From Cryptomeria japonica (taxonomy: Eukaryota; Streptophyta; Pinopsida; Cupressales; Cupressaceae), in assembly GCF_030272615.1 (NCBI RefSeq), contig NW_026729192.1, positions 65,001 to 87,500 on the forward strand: a DNA stretch of 22,500 bases. The letters are read 5' to 3'. Positions 1 through 9,720 of this stretch are shown here, in pieces. The notes below the pieces were generated by a model. The model did no database searches. It saw only the letters and a list, made by a program, of their open reading frames with translations, and had not been told where the DNA came from. Each line of letters opens with the position of its first letter. Positions within the stretch are counted from its first letter, which is position 1. Position numbers and translations under genes: made by a program.

Positions 1-984
1 CCTTTTATGGAAATTAGTGAAGGCATCGCATCAAAGGTGCGCACCTCGCTGCCCACCTTGGTGTGCTCCGAGGTGCCCACCACGGTGCGCAACGCCGGTG
101 CGAACCCGGGAGCGCCCCGATGTGTGCTCCAAGGTGCGGCGTGCACGAAGTCGGACCCCGGTTTGCCCCGGGTGCGCACCTCGCGTGCACCTTGGTGCGC
201 ACACCTTGGCTGGGTTGCGCGGCCTGGTGGGCACCATGGTGCGCACCAAGGAGCGCTCCGAAGTGTGCTCCAAGGTGCGGCGTGCACGAAGTCGGAGCCC
301 GGTTTGCCCCGGGTACGCACCTCGCGTGCACCTTCGCCGGGGTGGGCACCTCGGCTGGGTTGCGCGCCCTGGTGCGCACCAAGGAGCGCTCCGAAGTGTG
401 CTCCAAGGTGCGGCGTGCACGAAGTCGGAGCCCGGTTTGCCCCGGGTGCGCACCTCGCGTGCACCTTCGGCGGGGTTGCGCGCCCTGGTGGGCACCATGG
501 TGCGCACCAAGGAGCGCTCCGAAGTGTGCTCCAAGGTGCGGCGTGCACGAAGTCGGAGCCCGGTTTGCCCCGGGTGCGCACCTCGCGTGCACCTTCGGCG
601 GGGTTGCGCGCCCTGGTGGGCACCATGGTGCGCACCAAGGAGCGCTCCGAAGTGTGCTCCAAGGTGCGGCGTGCACGAAGTCGGAGCCCGGTTTGCCCCG
701 GGTGCGCACCTCGCGTGCACCTTCGCCGCGGTGGGCACCATGGCGTGCACGAAGTCGGAGCCCGGTTTGCCCCGGGTGCGCACCTCGCGTGCACCTTCGC
801 CGGGGTGGGCACCTCGGCTGGGTTGCGCGCCCTGGTGCGCACCAAGGAGCGCTCCGAAGTGTGCTCCAAGGTGCGGCGTGCACGAAGTCGGAGCCCGGTT
901 TGCCCCGGGTGCGCACCTCGCGTGCACCTTCGCCAGGGTGGGCACCTCGGTGCGCACACCTTCTCAATGTTTTCTTGCCTTTTC
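1..984. repeat. GC-rich IGS repeat unit (C-type), left edge cut by window
   Basis: The unit opens with TGGAAATTAGTGAAGGCATC at position 8 and runs to the next TGGAAATT-type opening at 985. Inside is a subrepeat of about 128 bp beginning GTGCGCACCAAGGAGCGCTC, seen at 239, 372, 500, 628 and 835. Each copy carries CCCCGGGTGCGCACC and a GCGTGCACGAAGTCGGA core. The unit is repeated at 5516-6281 and 7881-8974 with different subrepeat numbers (977, 766 and 1,094 bp). It is packed with self-complementary words (GGTGCGCACC, CCCGGG, GTGCAC, AGCGCT) and CpG. All frames stay open over long stretches simply because the repeats lack stop codons. This is spacer DNA with no sign of a gene. Confidence 0.85.
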
Positions 985-1730
985 TGGAAATTGGTGAAGG
1001 CAGCGCATCAAAGGTGCGCACCTCGGTGTGCTCCGAGGTGCGAACCCGAGAGCGCTCCGAGGTGCCCACGAAGTCGAAAGTCGGGTTAATTGCATTGTTT
1101 TCCCCGGGTGCGCTCCGAGGTGCGCAACATCGGCGCGCACCAAGGAGGGCTCCGAAGTGTGCTCCAAGGTGCGCACGATGGCGTGCACCTCTGGTGCGCA
1201 CGATTCGGAGCTCGGTTTGACCGGGGTGCGCACACCTTGGCTGGGTTGCGCACCTTTTGTGCGCTCCAAGGTGCGCACGAAGTCGGAGCTCGGTTTGCCC
1301 CGGGTGCGCACCTTCGCCAGGGTGCGCACCTTGATGCGCACGCCTTGGCTGGGCTGCGCACCTTGGTGGGCGCCATGGTGCGCACCTTTCGTGCGCTCCA
1401 AGGTGCGCACGAAGTCGGAGCTCGGTTTGCCCCGGGTGCGCACCTTGGTGGGCGCCATGGTGCACTCCGAGGTGCCCAAGATTGGTGCGCACCAAGGAGC
1501 GCTCCGAAGTGCGCTCCAAGGTGCGCGCGAAGTCGAAAGTTGGGTTAATTGTCCGGTTTGCCTCGGGTGCGCACCTTGCGTGCACCTTCGCCAGGGTGGG
1601 CGCCTTGGTGCGCACACCTTGGCTGGGCTGCGCACACCTTGGCACCCGCGTTTCCTTCATTTTAAATTTTTTTTTTTTACAATCTCTCAAGTGGGAAATT
1701 CTATAATCTCAACTTTTTTTGCCTTTTCAG
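985..1730. repeat. GC-rich IGS repeat unit (D-type) next to the 5S segment
   Basis: The unit opens with TGGAAATTGGTGAAGGCAGC (G instead of A in the ATTAG of other units). It contains shorter GTGCGCACGAAGTCGGAGC-type subrepeats and two copies of GGGTTAATTG. It ends in an AT-rich linker (about 1649-1730) that differs from the other linkers: a T-rich tract, a short unique stretch, then TTTTTTTGCCTTTTCAG. An apparently identical copy sits at 8975-9720. It always precedes the 5S-bearing block, so it marks the left edge of that block in both duplicate copies. No gene is seen. Confidence 0.82.
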
Positions 1731-2173
1731 GAAACTTTTGAATGGAGCGCATCATTGGTGCGCTCCGAAGTGTGCTCCAAAGCTCTCTCCAGCTGCGTGC
1801 ACCTGCCCCGGCCGCGCACCCGGCCCCGCCCAGCTTCGCTCACCTGTCCCGGGCGTCTGGTGCGGAACCTTAGAGTAAGAAACATCACCGTGCACCTTGG
1901 CCAACGTGCGCGACTCGACCGAGCGCGCACTGGCCGAGGTGCACACCGATTTCACCTGGGTGCGCGCGCAGCACCTCGGGCGCACCGGGGTGCGCGCACA
2001 ACGCCCGGGTTGCACCGTGGCCTGTGTGCTCGGGGCGCCTCGGGTGCGCGCTCGGTGTCGCCCCCGCGCGCGCGGTAGTGCGGGCAGCGCACCCCGGCCC
2101 GGCCCGGCCCCGACGAGAACGCAAACGGGCAAAAGGTTTATTCAAATAGCATTGCGATGCCCGGCGAAAAACT
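1731..2173. other. GC-rich low-copy spacer downstream of 5S copy 1
   Basis: About 440 bp of G+C-rich sequence between the repeat array and the 3' side of the antisense 5S gene. It contains scattered GGTGCGCAC words but no regular tandem period that I can see. A near-identical copy lies at 9721-10163. The differences I noted are C/T at the CGGGG(C/T)GCCTCGG site and T/C at GCGA(T/C)GCCC. No conserved coding or RNA motif is visible. Confidence 0.6.
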
Positions 2174-2179
2174 AAAAAA
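2174..2179 (-). terminator. Pol III T-run terminator of 5S copy 1
   Basis: Six consecutive T on the minus strand begin directly after the terminal CCC of the 5S gene. A second run of five T lies a few bases beyond, as a possible backup. Confidence 0.9.
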
Positions 2180-2297
2180 GGGTGCAACACCGGGACTTCC
2201 CGGGAGGTCACCCATCCCAGTACTACTCCGGCCCAAGCGCGCTTAACTGCGGAGTTCTGATGGGATCCGGTGCACTAACGCTGGTATGATCGCACCC
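2180..2297 (-). rRNA. 5S rRNA: 5S ribosomal RNA gene, copy 1 (antisense to the 35S unit)
   Basis: Read on the minus strand this is a full plant 5S rRNA of 118 nt, or 119 if the first terminator T is counted. It starts GGGTGCGATCATACCAGC and ends GGTGTTGCACCC, and the two ends can pair to form helix I. The Pol III internal control region is intact: an A box AGTTAAGCGCGCTTGG (RNA about 50-64, window about 2234-2248), an intermediate element near 2226-2231 and a C box with GGATGGGTGACC (about 2201-2218). The gene is followed by a T6 terminator and preceded by C at -1, as in other plant 5S genes. The 5S RNA is a component of the large ribosomal subunit and is transcribed by RNA polymerase III. 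Here it is embedded in the 35S spacer (L-type linkage) on the strand opposite to the Pol I promoters downstream. There is no sign of pseudogene decay. RNA position 19 is G and can pair with C59. Confidence 0.97.
2201..2248 (-). promoter_or_regulatory. 5S internal control region (A box, IE, C box), copy 1
   Basis: The A box AGTTAAGCGCGCTTGG, the intermediate element and the C-box core GGATGGGTGACC occur in the order and spacing expected for TFIIIA/TFIIIC-dependent 5S promoters. It differs from the common angiosperm A box mainly by C for T in the AAGCG(T/C)G stretch. Confidence 0.85.
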
Positions 2298-2326
2298 GTT
2301 ATGAGCTTGTCGCAGTGTGTACTTAG
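2298..2326 (-). promoter_or_regulatory. 5S upstream element, copy 1
   Basis: On the minus strand, C sits at -1 and a weak TATA-like TAAGTA lies at about -28 to -23, with GC at -16/-15. In other plants a TATA-like box near -28, GC near -12 and C at -1 assist 5S transcription. The match here is partial apart from -1. The same sequence precedes copy 2. Confidence 0.45.
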
Positions 2327-3035
2327 CAAACCGCGACCCACGTGCGAATCCACCCCGGCCACCCACCCCCGTCGAGGTGCACACCCTCCCTCGCGAAGTG
2401 CGCCCCGTTCGCCAAGTGTGAGCCCTGCCCGGGTGCGCGCACCTTGCTAGGGCGTCGGGTGTGCACCCGGCCCGGCCTACGTGCGTGCACCTGTAGGGGG
2501 CGTCGTGTGCGTGCAGTGTCCCGTCTGCAACGCGGTGCCCACACACCACCTCGGGCGCAACGACCTGCGCTCACATGTGGGCCGAGTGCACCTTGGTGCA
2601 TGTTCGGGGCGCCTCGGGTGCACGCTCGATCTTGCCCCGGTGCACCAAGGCGCTCGGTTTGCCCCGGGTGCGCACTTGGTGCAAGGTGGGCACCCAAAAT
2701 AGGGATCAAGCACCAAAACACAAGTTTCGGGATGCAAAATGGGACCCAAGGACCACAAATGCGTTCCAAGACCCATGATGGGTCCACGAGAACAAAAATG
2801 TGTTCCGAGACTTAATAAACAAATATTGGGTTTTAGGAGAAGAAACATGCTCTGATGCCCAAAACGAGAATCGACCCCGAAAAGGCCACAGGCCAAAAGT
2901 GGGATGCGAGACAAAAAAAAATGGGACCCGAGGACCAAAATTGGGTTCCCAGGTCGAAGACAGGGCAACCGGACAAGAAACGACCTCTAAGGCTCGAAAT
3001 GAGTCCCGACGACTAAAACTTGACAAGAAGCACCC
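2327..3035. other. Spacer upstream of 5S copy 1; right part weakly repetitive
   Basis: From 2327 to about 2690 the sequence is GC-rich with scattered GTGCAC words and no gene. From about 2691 to 3035 it becomes AT-richer, with a loose repeat of about 30-40 bp around AAAATGGGACCC(A/G)AGGACCA and variants (near 2735, 2918 and 2936). Short open frames are present but differ between frames without codon structure. The block is copied at 10317-11025 with only one difference noticed (T/G at 2493/10483). Confidence 0.55.
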
Positions 3036-3552
3036 ATCAGGCACCCAACTCGACACCCATGGGATGCCGACCCACCCGGGCTTCCACCTAGCACACCTTG
3101 GCACCCACCCACCCTCGCACCCAACCTCGCACCCAACTTAGCACCTTTGAACCCACATTGGCACTCACCCTGACCCTGGCACCTTGGAACCCACATTGGC
3201 ACTCACCTTGACCCTGGCACCCACCTTTGCACTCACCTTGGGACCCACCCTGGCTCCCACCTCGGCACCCACCCAGACACCCACCTTGGTTCCTTGGCAC
3301 CCACCTTGGATCCTTGGCACCCACCCCGACACCCACCTTGGCACGCAACTTGGCTACTTGCCACCCACCTTGGCTCCTTGACGCCCACCCCGACAACCAC
3401 CCCGTGACCTACCCTGGCTAGGGTTGGTGCACACCCACCCTGGTGCCCACCTTGGCACCCACCCTATGACCCACCTTGGCACGCACCTTAGTACCCACCC
3501 CGTTACCCACCCTAGGACCCACCCCGTGACCCACCTTGGCCAGGGTGGGTGC
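3036..3552. repeat. Degenerate C-rich minisatellite, short copy
   Basis: Tandem variants of a 10-12-base motif of the form CACCCACCTTGG / CACCCACCCTGG, with strong strand asymmetry (C-rich top, G-rich bottom). It breaks off at CCAGGGTGGGTGC (3540-3552), where it switches abruptly into a GC-rich unit. In the second copy the array continues for about 1.2 kb. Proline/threonine-rich translations across it are repeat artefacts. Confidence 0.85.
3104..3122 (-). other. G-quadruplex motif, copy 1
   Basis: On the minus strand four G3 runs are separated by loops of 5, 1 and 1 bases, which satisfies the usual intramolecular G4 pattern. It lies about 810 bp upstream of the 5S start on the 5S-sense strand. 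Copied at 11094-11112. Confidence 0.55.
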
Positions 3553-3681
3553 CTTGGTGCGCACAACTTGCCTGGGCTGCACACCAGGGCGGGCTCAAGA
3601 TGGCACCCGCGTTCCGTTTTTTTCACTATCTTTCAAAACGGAAATTTTAAAATCTCATTTTTTTCTTTTTTTTGCCTTTTC
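3553..3681. repeat. Truncated GC-rich unit tail plus AT-rich linker at the duplication joint
   Basis: The fragment begins in mid-unit at CTTGGTGCGCACAACTTGCC, directly fused to the C-rich array. It ends with the usual CAAGATGGCACCCGCG plus AT-rich linker (3612-3681). The linker includes the inverted arms TTCCGTTTT / AAAACGGAA and a palindromic ATTTTAAAAT. Confidence 0.75.
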
Positions 3682-5515
3682 TGGAAATTAGTGAAGGCAG
3701 CGCATCAAAGGTGCGCAATGCTGGTGCGAACCCGGGAGCGCTCCGATGTGTGCTCCAAGGTGCGGCGTGCACGAAGTCCGAGCCTGGTTTGCCCCGGGTG
3801 CGCACCTCGCGTGCACCTTCGCCGGGGTGAGCACCTTGGCTGGGTTGCGCGCCCTGGTGCGTACCAAGGAGCGCTCTGAAGTGTGCTCCAAGGTGCGGCG
3901 TGCACGAAGTCGGAGCCCGGTTTGCCCCGGGTGTGCACCTCGGGTGCGCACCTCGCGTGCACCTTCGCTGCGGTGGGCACCTTGGCTGGGTTGCGCGCCT
4001 TGGTGGGCACCATGCAGTGCACGAAGTCGGAGCCCGGTTTGCCCCGGGCGCGCACCTCCGCCAGGGTGGGCACCTTGGTGCGCACAACTTGCCTGGGCTG
4101 CGCATCAGGAAGGGCTCAAGATGGCACCCGCGTTCCGTTTTTTTCACTATCTTTCAGAACGGAAATTTTAAAATATCGTTTTTTTTTGCCTTTTCTGGAA
4201 ATTAGTGAAGGCAGCGCATCAAAGGTGCGCAACGCTGGTGCGAACCTGGGAGCGCTCCGATGTGTGCTCCAAGGTGCGGCGTGCACGAAGTCGGAGCCCG
4301 GTTTGCCTCGGGTGCGCCCTGGTGGGCACCATGGTGCGCACCAAGGAGCGCTCCGAAGTGTGCTCCAAGGTGCGGCCTGCACGAAGTCGGAGCCCGGTTT
4401 GCCCCGGGTGTGCACCTCGGGTGGGCACCTTGGTGCGCATGCCTTGCCTGGGCTGCGCACCAGGGCGGGCTCAAGATGGCACCCGCGTTCCTTTTTTTTC
4501 ACTATCTTTCAAAACGGAAATTTTAAAATCTCATTTTTTTTTGCCTTTTTCTGGAAATTAGTGAAGGCAGCGCATCAAAGGTGCGCACCTCGCTGCCCAC
4601 CACGGTGCGCAACGCCGGTGGGCACCCGGGAGTGCTTCGAAGTGTGCTCCAAGGTGCTGCGTGCACGTTGTCGGAGCCCGGTTTGCCCCGGGTGCGCACC
4701 TCGCGTGCACCTTCGTCGGGGTGGGCACCTTGGCTTGGTTTGCCCCGGCTGCGCTCCGAAGCGGGGTTATTGGAGCGCCGCCTCTTTTTTTGTCGGAGCG
4801 TTTGGTGGGGTTTCTCGCATTGGCTCTTCCGAGGCCCGGTTGCCACCCTGGCGCGCACGAAGTCGGAAGTAGGGTTAATTGCCCGGGTGCGCACCTTTGC
4901 CAGGGTGGCACCTTACCTGGGCTGCGCACCAGGGCGGGCTCAAGATGGCACGCGCGTTCCGTTTTTTTCACTATCTTTCAAAACGGAAATTTTAAAATCT
5001 CCTTTTTTTTTTGCCTTTTCTGGAAATTAGTGAAGGCAGCGCATCAAAGGTGCGCACCTCGCTGCCCACCTTGGTGTGCTCTGAGGTGCGCACCCGGGAG
5101 CGCTACGAAGTGTGCTCCAAGGTGCGGCGTGCACGTTGTCGGAGCCCGGTTTGCCCCGGGTGCGCACCTCGCCTGCACCTTGGCCGGGGTGGGCACCTTG
5201 GCTGGGTTTGCCCAGGGTGCGCTCCGAAGCGGGGTTACTGGAGCGCCCCCTCTTTTTTTGTCAGAGAGTTTGGTGGGGTTTCTCGCATTGGCTCTTCCCA
5301 GGCCCGGTTGTTGGGTGCGCTCCCACCCTGGCGCGCGCGAAGTTGGAAGTTGGGTTAATTGCCCGGGCGCGCACCTTCGCCAGGGTGGGCACCTTGGTGC
5401 GCAAACCTTGGCTGGGCTGCGCACCAGGGCGGGCTCAAGATGGCACCAGCATTCCCTTTTTCTCACTATCTTTCAAAACGGAAATTTTAAAATCTCGTTT
5501 TTTTTTTGCCTTTTA
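3682..5515. repeat. Higher-order repeat 1: four GC-rich IGS units
   Basis: Four units open with TGGAAATTAGTGAAGGCAGC at 3682, 4196, 4552 and 5021 (514, 356, 469 and 495 bp). Each ends in CAAGATGGCAC then an AT-rich linker. The third and fourth carry a segment lacking in the others, CCGAAGCGGGGTTA followed by a T-rich and TTGGTGGGGTTTCTCGC stretch. The same order returns at 5516-7880, so the four units form one higher-order repeat. The first two monomers differ in length between copies by insertion or loss of GC-rich subrepeats. Confidence 0.8.
4133..4195. other. AT-rich linker between GC-rich units (representative)
   Basis: About 60 bp of A/T-rich DNA beginning TTCCGTTTTTTTCACTATC, then TTTCAGAACGGAAATTTTAA and a T-run. 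It separates units that are otherwise extremely GC-rich. Equivalent linkers lie at 3612-3681, 4489-4551, 4957-5020, 5451-5515, 6219-6281, 6851-6915, 7321-7385 and 7817-7880. Arms TTCCGTTTT and AAAACGGAA are fully complementary at 3612, 4957 and 7321. At 4133 and 6219 the right arm has one G substitution. The left arm is altered at 4489, 5451, 6851 and 7817. Confidence 0.7.
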
Positions 5516-7880
5516 TGGAAATTAGTGAAGGCATCGCATCAAAGGTGCGCACCTCGCTGCCCACCTTGGTGTGCTCCGAGGTGCCCACCACGGTGCGCAA
5601 CGCCGGTGCGAACCCGGGAGCGCCCCGATGTGTGCTCCAAGGTGCGGCGTGCACGAAGTCGGACCCCGGTTTGCCCCGGGTGCGCACCTCGCGTGCACCT
5701 TGGTGCGCACACCTTGGCTGGGTTGCGCGGCCTGGTGGGCACCATGGTGCGCACCAAGGAGCGCTCCGAAGTGTGCTCCAAGGTGCGGCGTGCACGAAGT
5801 CGGAGCCCGGTTTGCCCCGGGTGCGCACCTTCGCCGCGGTGGGCACCATGGCGTGCACGAAGTCGGAGCCCGGTTTGCCCCGGGTGCGCACCTCGCGTGC
5901 ACCTTCGCCGGGGTGGGCACCTCGGCTGGGTTGCGCGCCCTGGTGCGCACCAAGGAGCGCTCTGAAGTGTGCTCCAAGGTGCGGCGTGCACGAAGTCGGA
6001 GCCCGGTTTGCCCCGGGTGTGCACCTCGGGTGCGCACCTCGCGTGCACCTTCGCTGCGGTGGGCACCTTGGCTGGGTTGCGCGCCTTGGTGGGCACCATG
6101 CAGTGCACGAAGTCGGAGCCCGGATTGCCCCGGGCGCGCACCTCCGCCAGGGTGGGCACCTTGGTGCGCACAACTTGCCTGGGCTGCGCACCAGGAAGGG
6201 CTCAAGATGGCACCCGCGTTCCGTTTTTTTCACTATCTTTCAGAACGGAAATTTTAAAATCTCGTTTTTTTTTGCCTTTTCTGGAAATTAGTGAAGGCAG
6301 CGCATCAAAGGTGCGCAACGCTGGTGCGAACCTGGGAGCGCTCCGATGTGTGCTCCAAGGTGCGGCGTGCACGAAGTCGGACCCCGGTTTGCCCCGGGTG
6401 CGCACCTCGCGTGCACCTTGGTGCGCACACCTTGGCTGGGTTGCGCGCCCTGGTGGGCACCATGGTGCGCACCAAGGAGCGCTCCGAAGTGTGCTCCAAG
6501 GTGCGGCGTGCACGAAGTCGGAGCCCGGTTTGCCCCGGGTGCGCACCTCGCGTGCACCTTCGCCGCGGTGGGCACCATGGCGTGCACGAAGTCGGAGCCC
6601 GGTTTGCCCCGGGTGCGCACCTCGCGTGCACCTTCGCCGGGGTGGGCACCTTGGTGTGCAGACCTTGGCTGGGTTGCGCGCCCTGGTGGGCACCATGGTG
6701 CGCACCAAGGAGCGCTCCGAAGTGTGCTCCAAGGTGCGGCCTGCACGAAGTCGGAGCCCGGTTTGCCCCGGGTGTGCACCTCGGGTGGGCACCTTGGTGC
6801 GCATGCCTTGCCTGGGCTGCGCACCAGGGCGGGCTCAAGATGGCACCCGCGTTCCTTTTTTTTCACTATCTTTCAAAACGGAAATTTTAAAATCTCATTT
6901 TTTTTTGCCTTTTTCTGGAAATTAGTGAAGGCAGCGCATCAAAGGTGCGCACCTCGCTGCCCACCACGGTGCGCAACGCCGGTGGGCACCCGGGAGTGCT
7001 TCGAAGTGTGCTCCAAGGTGCTGCGTGCACGTTGTCGGAGCCCGGTTTGCCCCGGGTGCGCACCTCGCGTGCACCTTCGTCGGGGTGGGCACCTTGGCTG
7101 GGTTTGCCCCGGCTGCGCTCCGAAGCGGGGTTATTGGAGCGCCGCCTCTTTTTTTGTCGGAGCGTTTGGTGGGGTTTCTCGCATTGGCTCTTCCGAGGCC
7201 CGGTTGCCACCCTGGCGCGCACGAAGTCGGAAGTAGGGTTAATTGCCCGGGTGCGCACCTTTGCCAGGGTGGGCACCTTACCTGGGCTGCGCACCAGGGC
7301 GGGCTCAAGATGGCACGCGCGTTCCGTTTTTTTCACTATCTTTCAAAACGGAAATTTTAAAATCTCCTTTTTTTTTTGCCTTTTCTGGAAATTAGTGAAG
7401 GCAGCGCATCAAAGGTGCGCACCTCACTGCCCACCTTGGTGTGCTCTGAGGTGCGCACCCGGGAGCGCTACGAAGTGTGCTCCAAGGTGCGGCGTGCACG
7501 TTGTCGGAGCCCGGTTTGCCCCGGGTGCGCACCTCGCCTGCACCTTGGCCGGGGTGGGCACCTTGGCTGGGTTTGCCCAGGGTGCGCTCCGAAGCGGGGT
7601 TACTGGAGCGCCCCCTCTTTTTTTGTCAGAGCGTTTGGTGGGGTTTCTCGCATTGGCTCTTCCCAGGCCCGGTTGTTGGGTGCGCTCCCACCCTGGCGCG
7701 CGCGAAGTTGGAAGTTGGATTAATTGCCCGGGCGCGCACCTTCGCCAGGGTGGGCACCTTGGTGCGCACACCTTGGCTGGGCTGCGCACCAGGGCGGGCT
7801 CAAGATGGCACCAGCATTCCCTTTTTCTCACTATCTTTCAAAACGGAAATTTTAAAATCTCGTTTTTTTTTTGCCTTTTA
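5516..7880. repeat. Higher-order repeat 2: four GC-rich IGS units
   Basis: The units start at 5516, 6282, 6916 and 7386 (766, 634, 470 and 495 bp). The third and fourth match 4552-5515 at an offset of 2,364-2,365 bp with only scattered differences. The first two match 3682-4551 at their ends but have extra internal subrepeats. The longest apparent frame of the window (6945-8987, plus strand) runs through these units and into the next copy. It is paralleled by equally long frames on the minus strand, so it is not evidence of a gene. Confidence 0.8.
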
Positions 7881-8974
7881 TGGAAATTAGTGAAGGCATC
7901 GCATCAAAGGTGCGCACCTCGCTGCCCACCTTGGTGTGCTCCGAGGTGCCCACCACGGTGCGCAACGCCGGTGCGAACCCGGGAGCGCCCCGATGTGTGC
8001 TCCAAGGTGCGGCGTGCACGAAGTCGGACCCCGGTTTGCCCCGGGTGCGCACCTCGCGTGCACCTTGGTGCGCACACCTTGGCTGGGTTGCGCGGCCTGG
8101 TGGGCACCATGGTGCGCACCAAGGAGCGCTCCGAAGTGTGCTCCAAGGTGCGGCGTGCACGAAGTCGGAGCCCGGTTTCCCCCGGGTACGCACCTCGCGT
8201 GCACCTTCGCCGGGGTGGGCACCTCGGCTGGGTTGCGCGCCCTGGTGCGCACCAAGGAGCGCTCCGAAGTGTGCTCCAAGGTGCGGCGTGCACGAAGTCG
8301 GAGCCCGGTTTGCCCCGGGTGCGCACCTTCGCCGCGGTGCGCACCATGGCGTGCACGAAGTCGGAGCCCGGTTTGCCCCGGGTGCGCACCTCGCGTGCAC
8401 CTTCGGCGGGGTTGCGCGCCCTGGTGGGCACCATGGTGCGCACCAAGGAGCGCTCCGAAGTGTGCTCCAAGGTGCGGCGTGCACGAAGTCGGAGCCCGGT
8501 TTGCCCCGGGTGCGCACCTCGCGTGCACCTTCGGCGGGGTTGCGCGCCCTGGTGGGCACCATGGTGCGCACCAAGGAGCGCTCCGAAGTGTGCTCCAAGG
8601 TGCGGCGTGCACGAAGTCGGAGCCCGGTTTGCCCCGGGTGCGCACCTCGCGTGCACCTTCGGCGGGGTTGCGCGCCCTGGTGGGCACCATGGTGCGCACC
8701 AAGGAGCGCTCCGAAGTGTGCTCCAAGGTGCGGCGTGCACGAAGTCGGAGCCCGGTTTGCCCCGGGTGCGCACCTCGCGTGCACCTTCGCCGGGGTGGGC
8801 ACCTCGGCTGGGTTGCGCGCCCTGGTGCGCACCAAGGAGCGCTCCGAAGTGTGCTCCAAGGTGCGGCGTGCACGAAGTCGGAGCCCGGTTTGCCCCGGGT
8901 GCGCACCTCGCGTGCACCTTCGCCAGGGTGGGCACCTCGGTGCGCACACCTTCTCAATGTTTTCTTGCCTTTTC
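7881..8974. repeat. GC-rich IGS repeat unit (C-type), third copy
   Basis: Homologous to 8-984 but 117 bp longer because of a different number and order of internal subrepeats (GTGCGCACCAAGGAGCGCTC seen near 8109, 8242, 8434, 8562, 8690 and 8825). The opening ATGGAAATTAGTGAAGGCAT variant is shared with positions 7 and 5515, which identifies the C-type. Confidence 0.82.
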
Positions 8975-9720
8975 TGGAAATTGGTGAAGGCAGCGCATCA
9001 AAGGTGCGCACCTCGGTGTGCTCCGAGGTGCGAACCCGAGAGCGCTCCGAGGTGCCCACGAAGTCGAAAGTCGGGTTAATTGCATTGTTTTCCCCGGGTG
9101 CGCTCCGAGGTGCGCAACATCGGCGCGCACCAAGGAGGGCTCCGAAGTGTGCTCCAAGGTGCGCACGATGGCGTGCACCTCTGGTGCGCACGATTCGGAG
9201 CTCGGTTTGACCGGGGTGCGCACACCTTGGCTGGGTTGCGCACCTTTTGTGCGCTCCAAGGTGCGCACGAAGTCGGAGCTCGGTTTGCCCCGGGTGCGCA
9301 CCTTCGCCAGGGTGCGCACCTTGATGCGCACGCCTTGGCTGGGCTGCGCACCTTGGTGGGCGCCATGGTGCGCACCTTTCGTGCGCTCCAAGGTGCGCAC
9401 GAAGTCGGAGCTCGGTTTGCCCCGGGTGCGCACCTTGGTGGGCGCCATGGTGCACTCCGAGGTGCCCAAGATTGGTGCGCACCAAGGAGCGCTCCGAAGT
9501 GCGCTCCAAGGTGCGCGCGAAGTCGAAAGTTGGGTTAATTGTCCGGTTTGCCTCGGGTGCGCACCTTGCGTGCACCTTCGCCAGGGTGGGCGCCTTGGTG
9601 CGCACACCTTGGCTGGGCTGCGCACACCTTGGCACCCGCGTTTCCTTCATTTTAAATTTTTTTTTTTTACAATCTCTCAAGTGGGAAATTCTATAATCTC
9701 AACTTTTTTTGCCTTTTCAG
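8975..9720. repeat. GC-rich IGS repeat unit (D-type), second copy
   Basis: Matches 985-1730 at an offset of exactly 7,990 bp with no difference that I noticed, including the variant ATTGG opening and the T-rich linker ending TTTTTTTGCCTTTTCAG. It leads directly into the second 5S-bearing block. Confidence 0.82.

Noticed and set aside
1-100. 3' end of 26S rRNA or its terminator at the left edge.
   Set aside because: The first bases are the start of an IGS repeat unit found again at 5510 and 7875; no 26S sequence is seen.
1711-1731. Splice-acceptor-like T-rich tract ending TTTTCAG before GAAAC (also at 9701-9721).
   Set aside because: No matching donor or coding exon; it is a variant of the linker TTTTTTGCCTTTTCTGG present at every unit boundary.
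2180-2297. 5S-derived part of a Cassandra-type TRIM retrotransposon.
   Set aside because: The 5S is full length with its own terminator and upstream bases. I see no paired LTRs, primer-binding site or polypurine tract around it, and the second copy is explained by the 8-kb duplication.
2481-2702. Small cysteine/histidine-containing frame (CPVCNAVPTHH) resembling part of a zinc finger, upstream of 5S copy 1.
   Set aside because: The pattern is short, lies within GTGCAC-rich spacer, lacks the second half of a finger, and is copied only as part of the 8-kb duplication.
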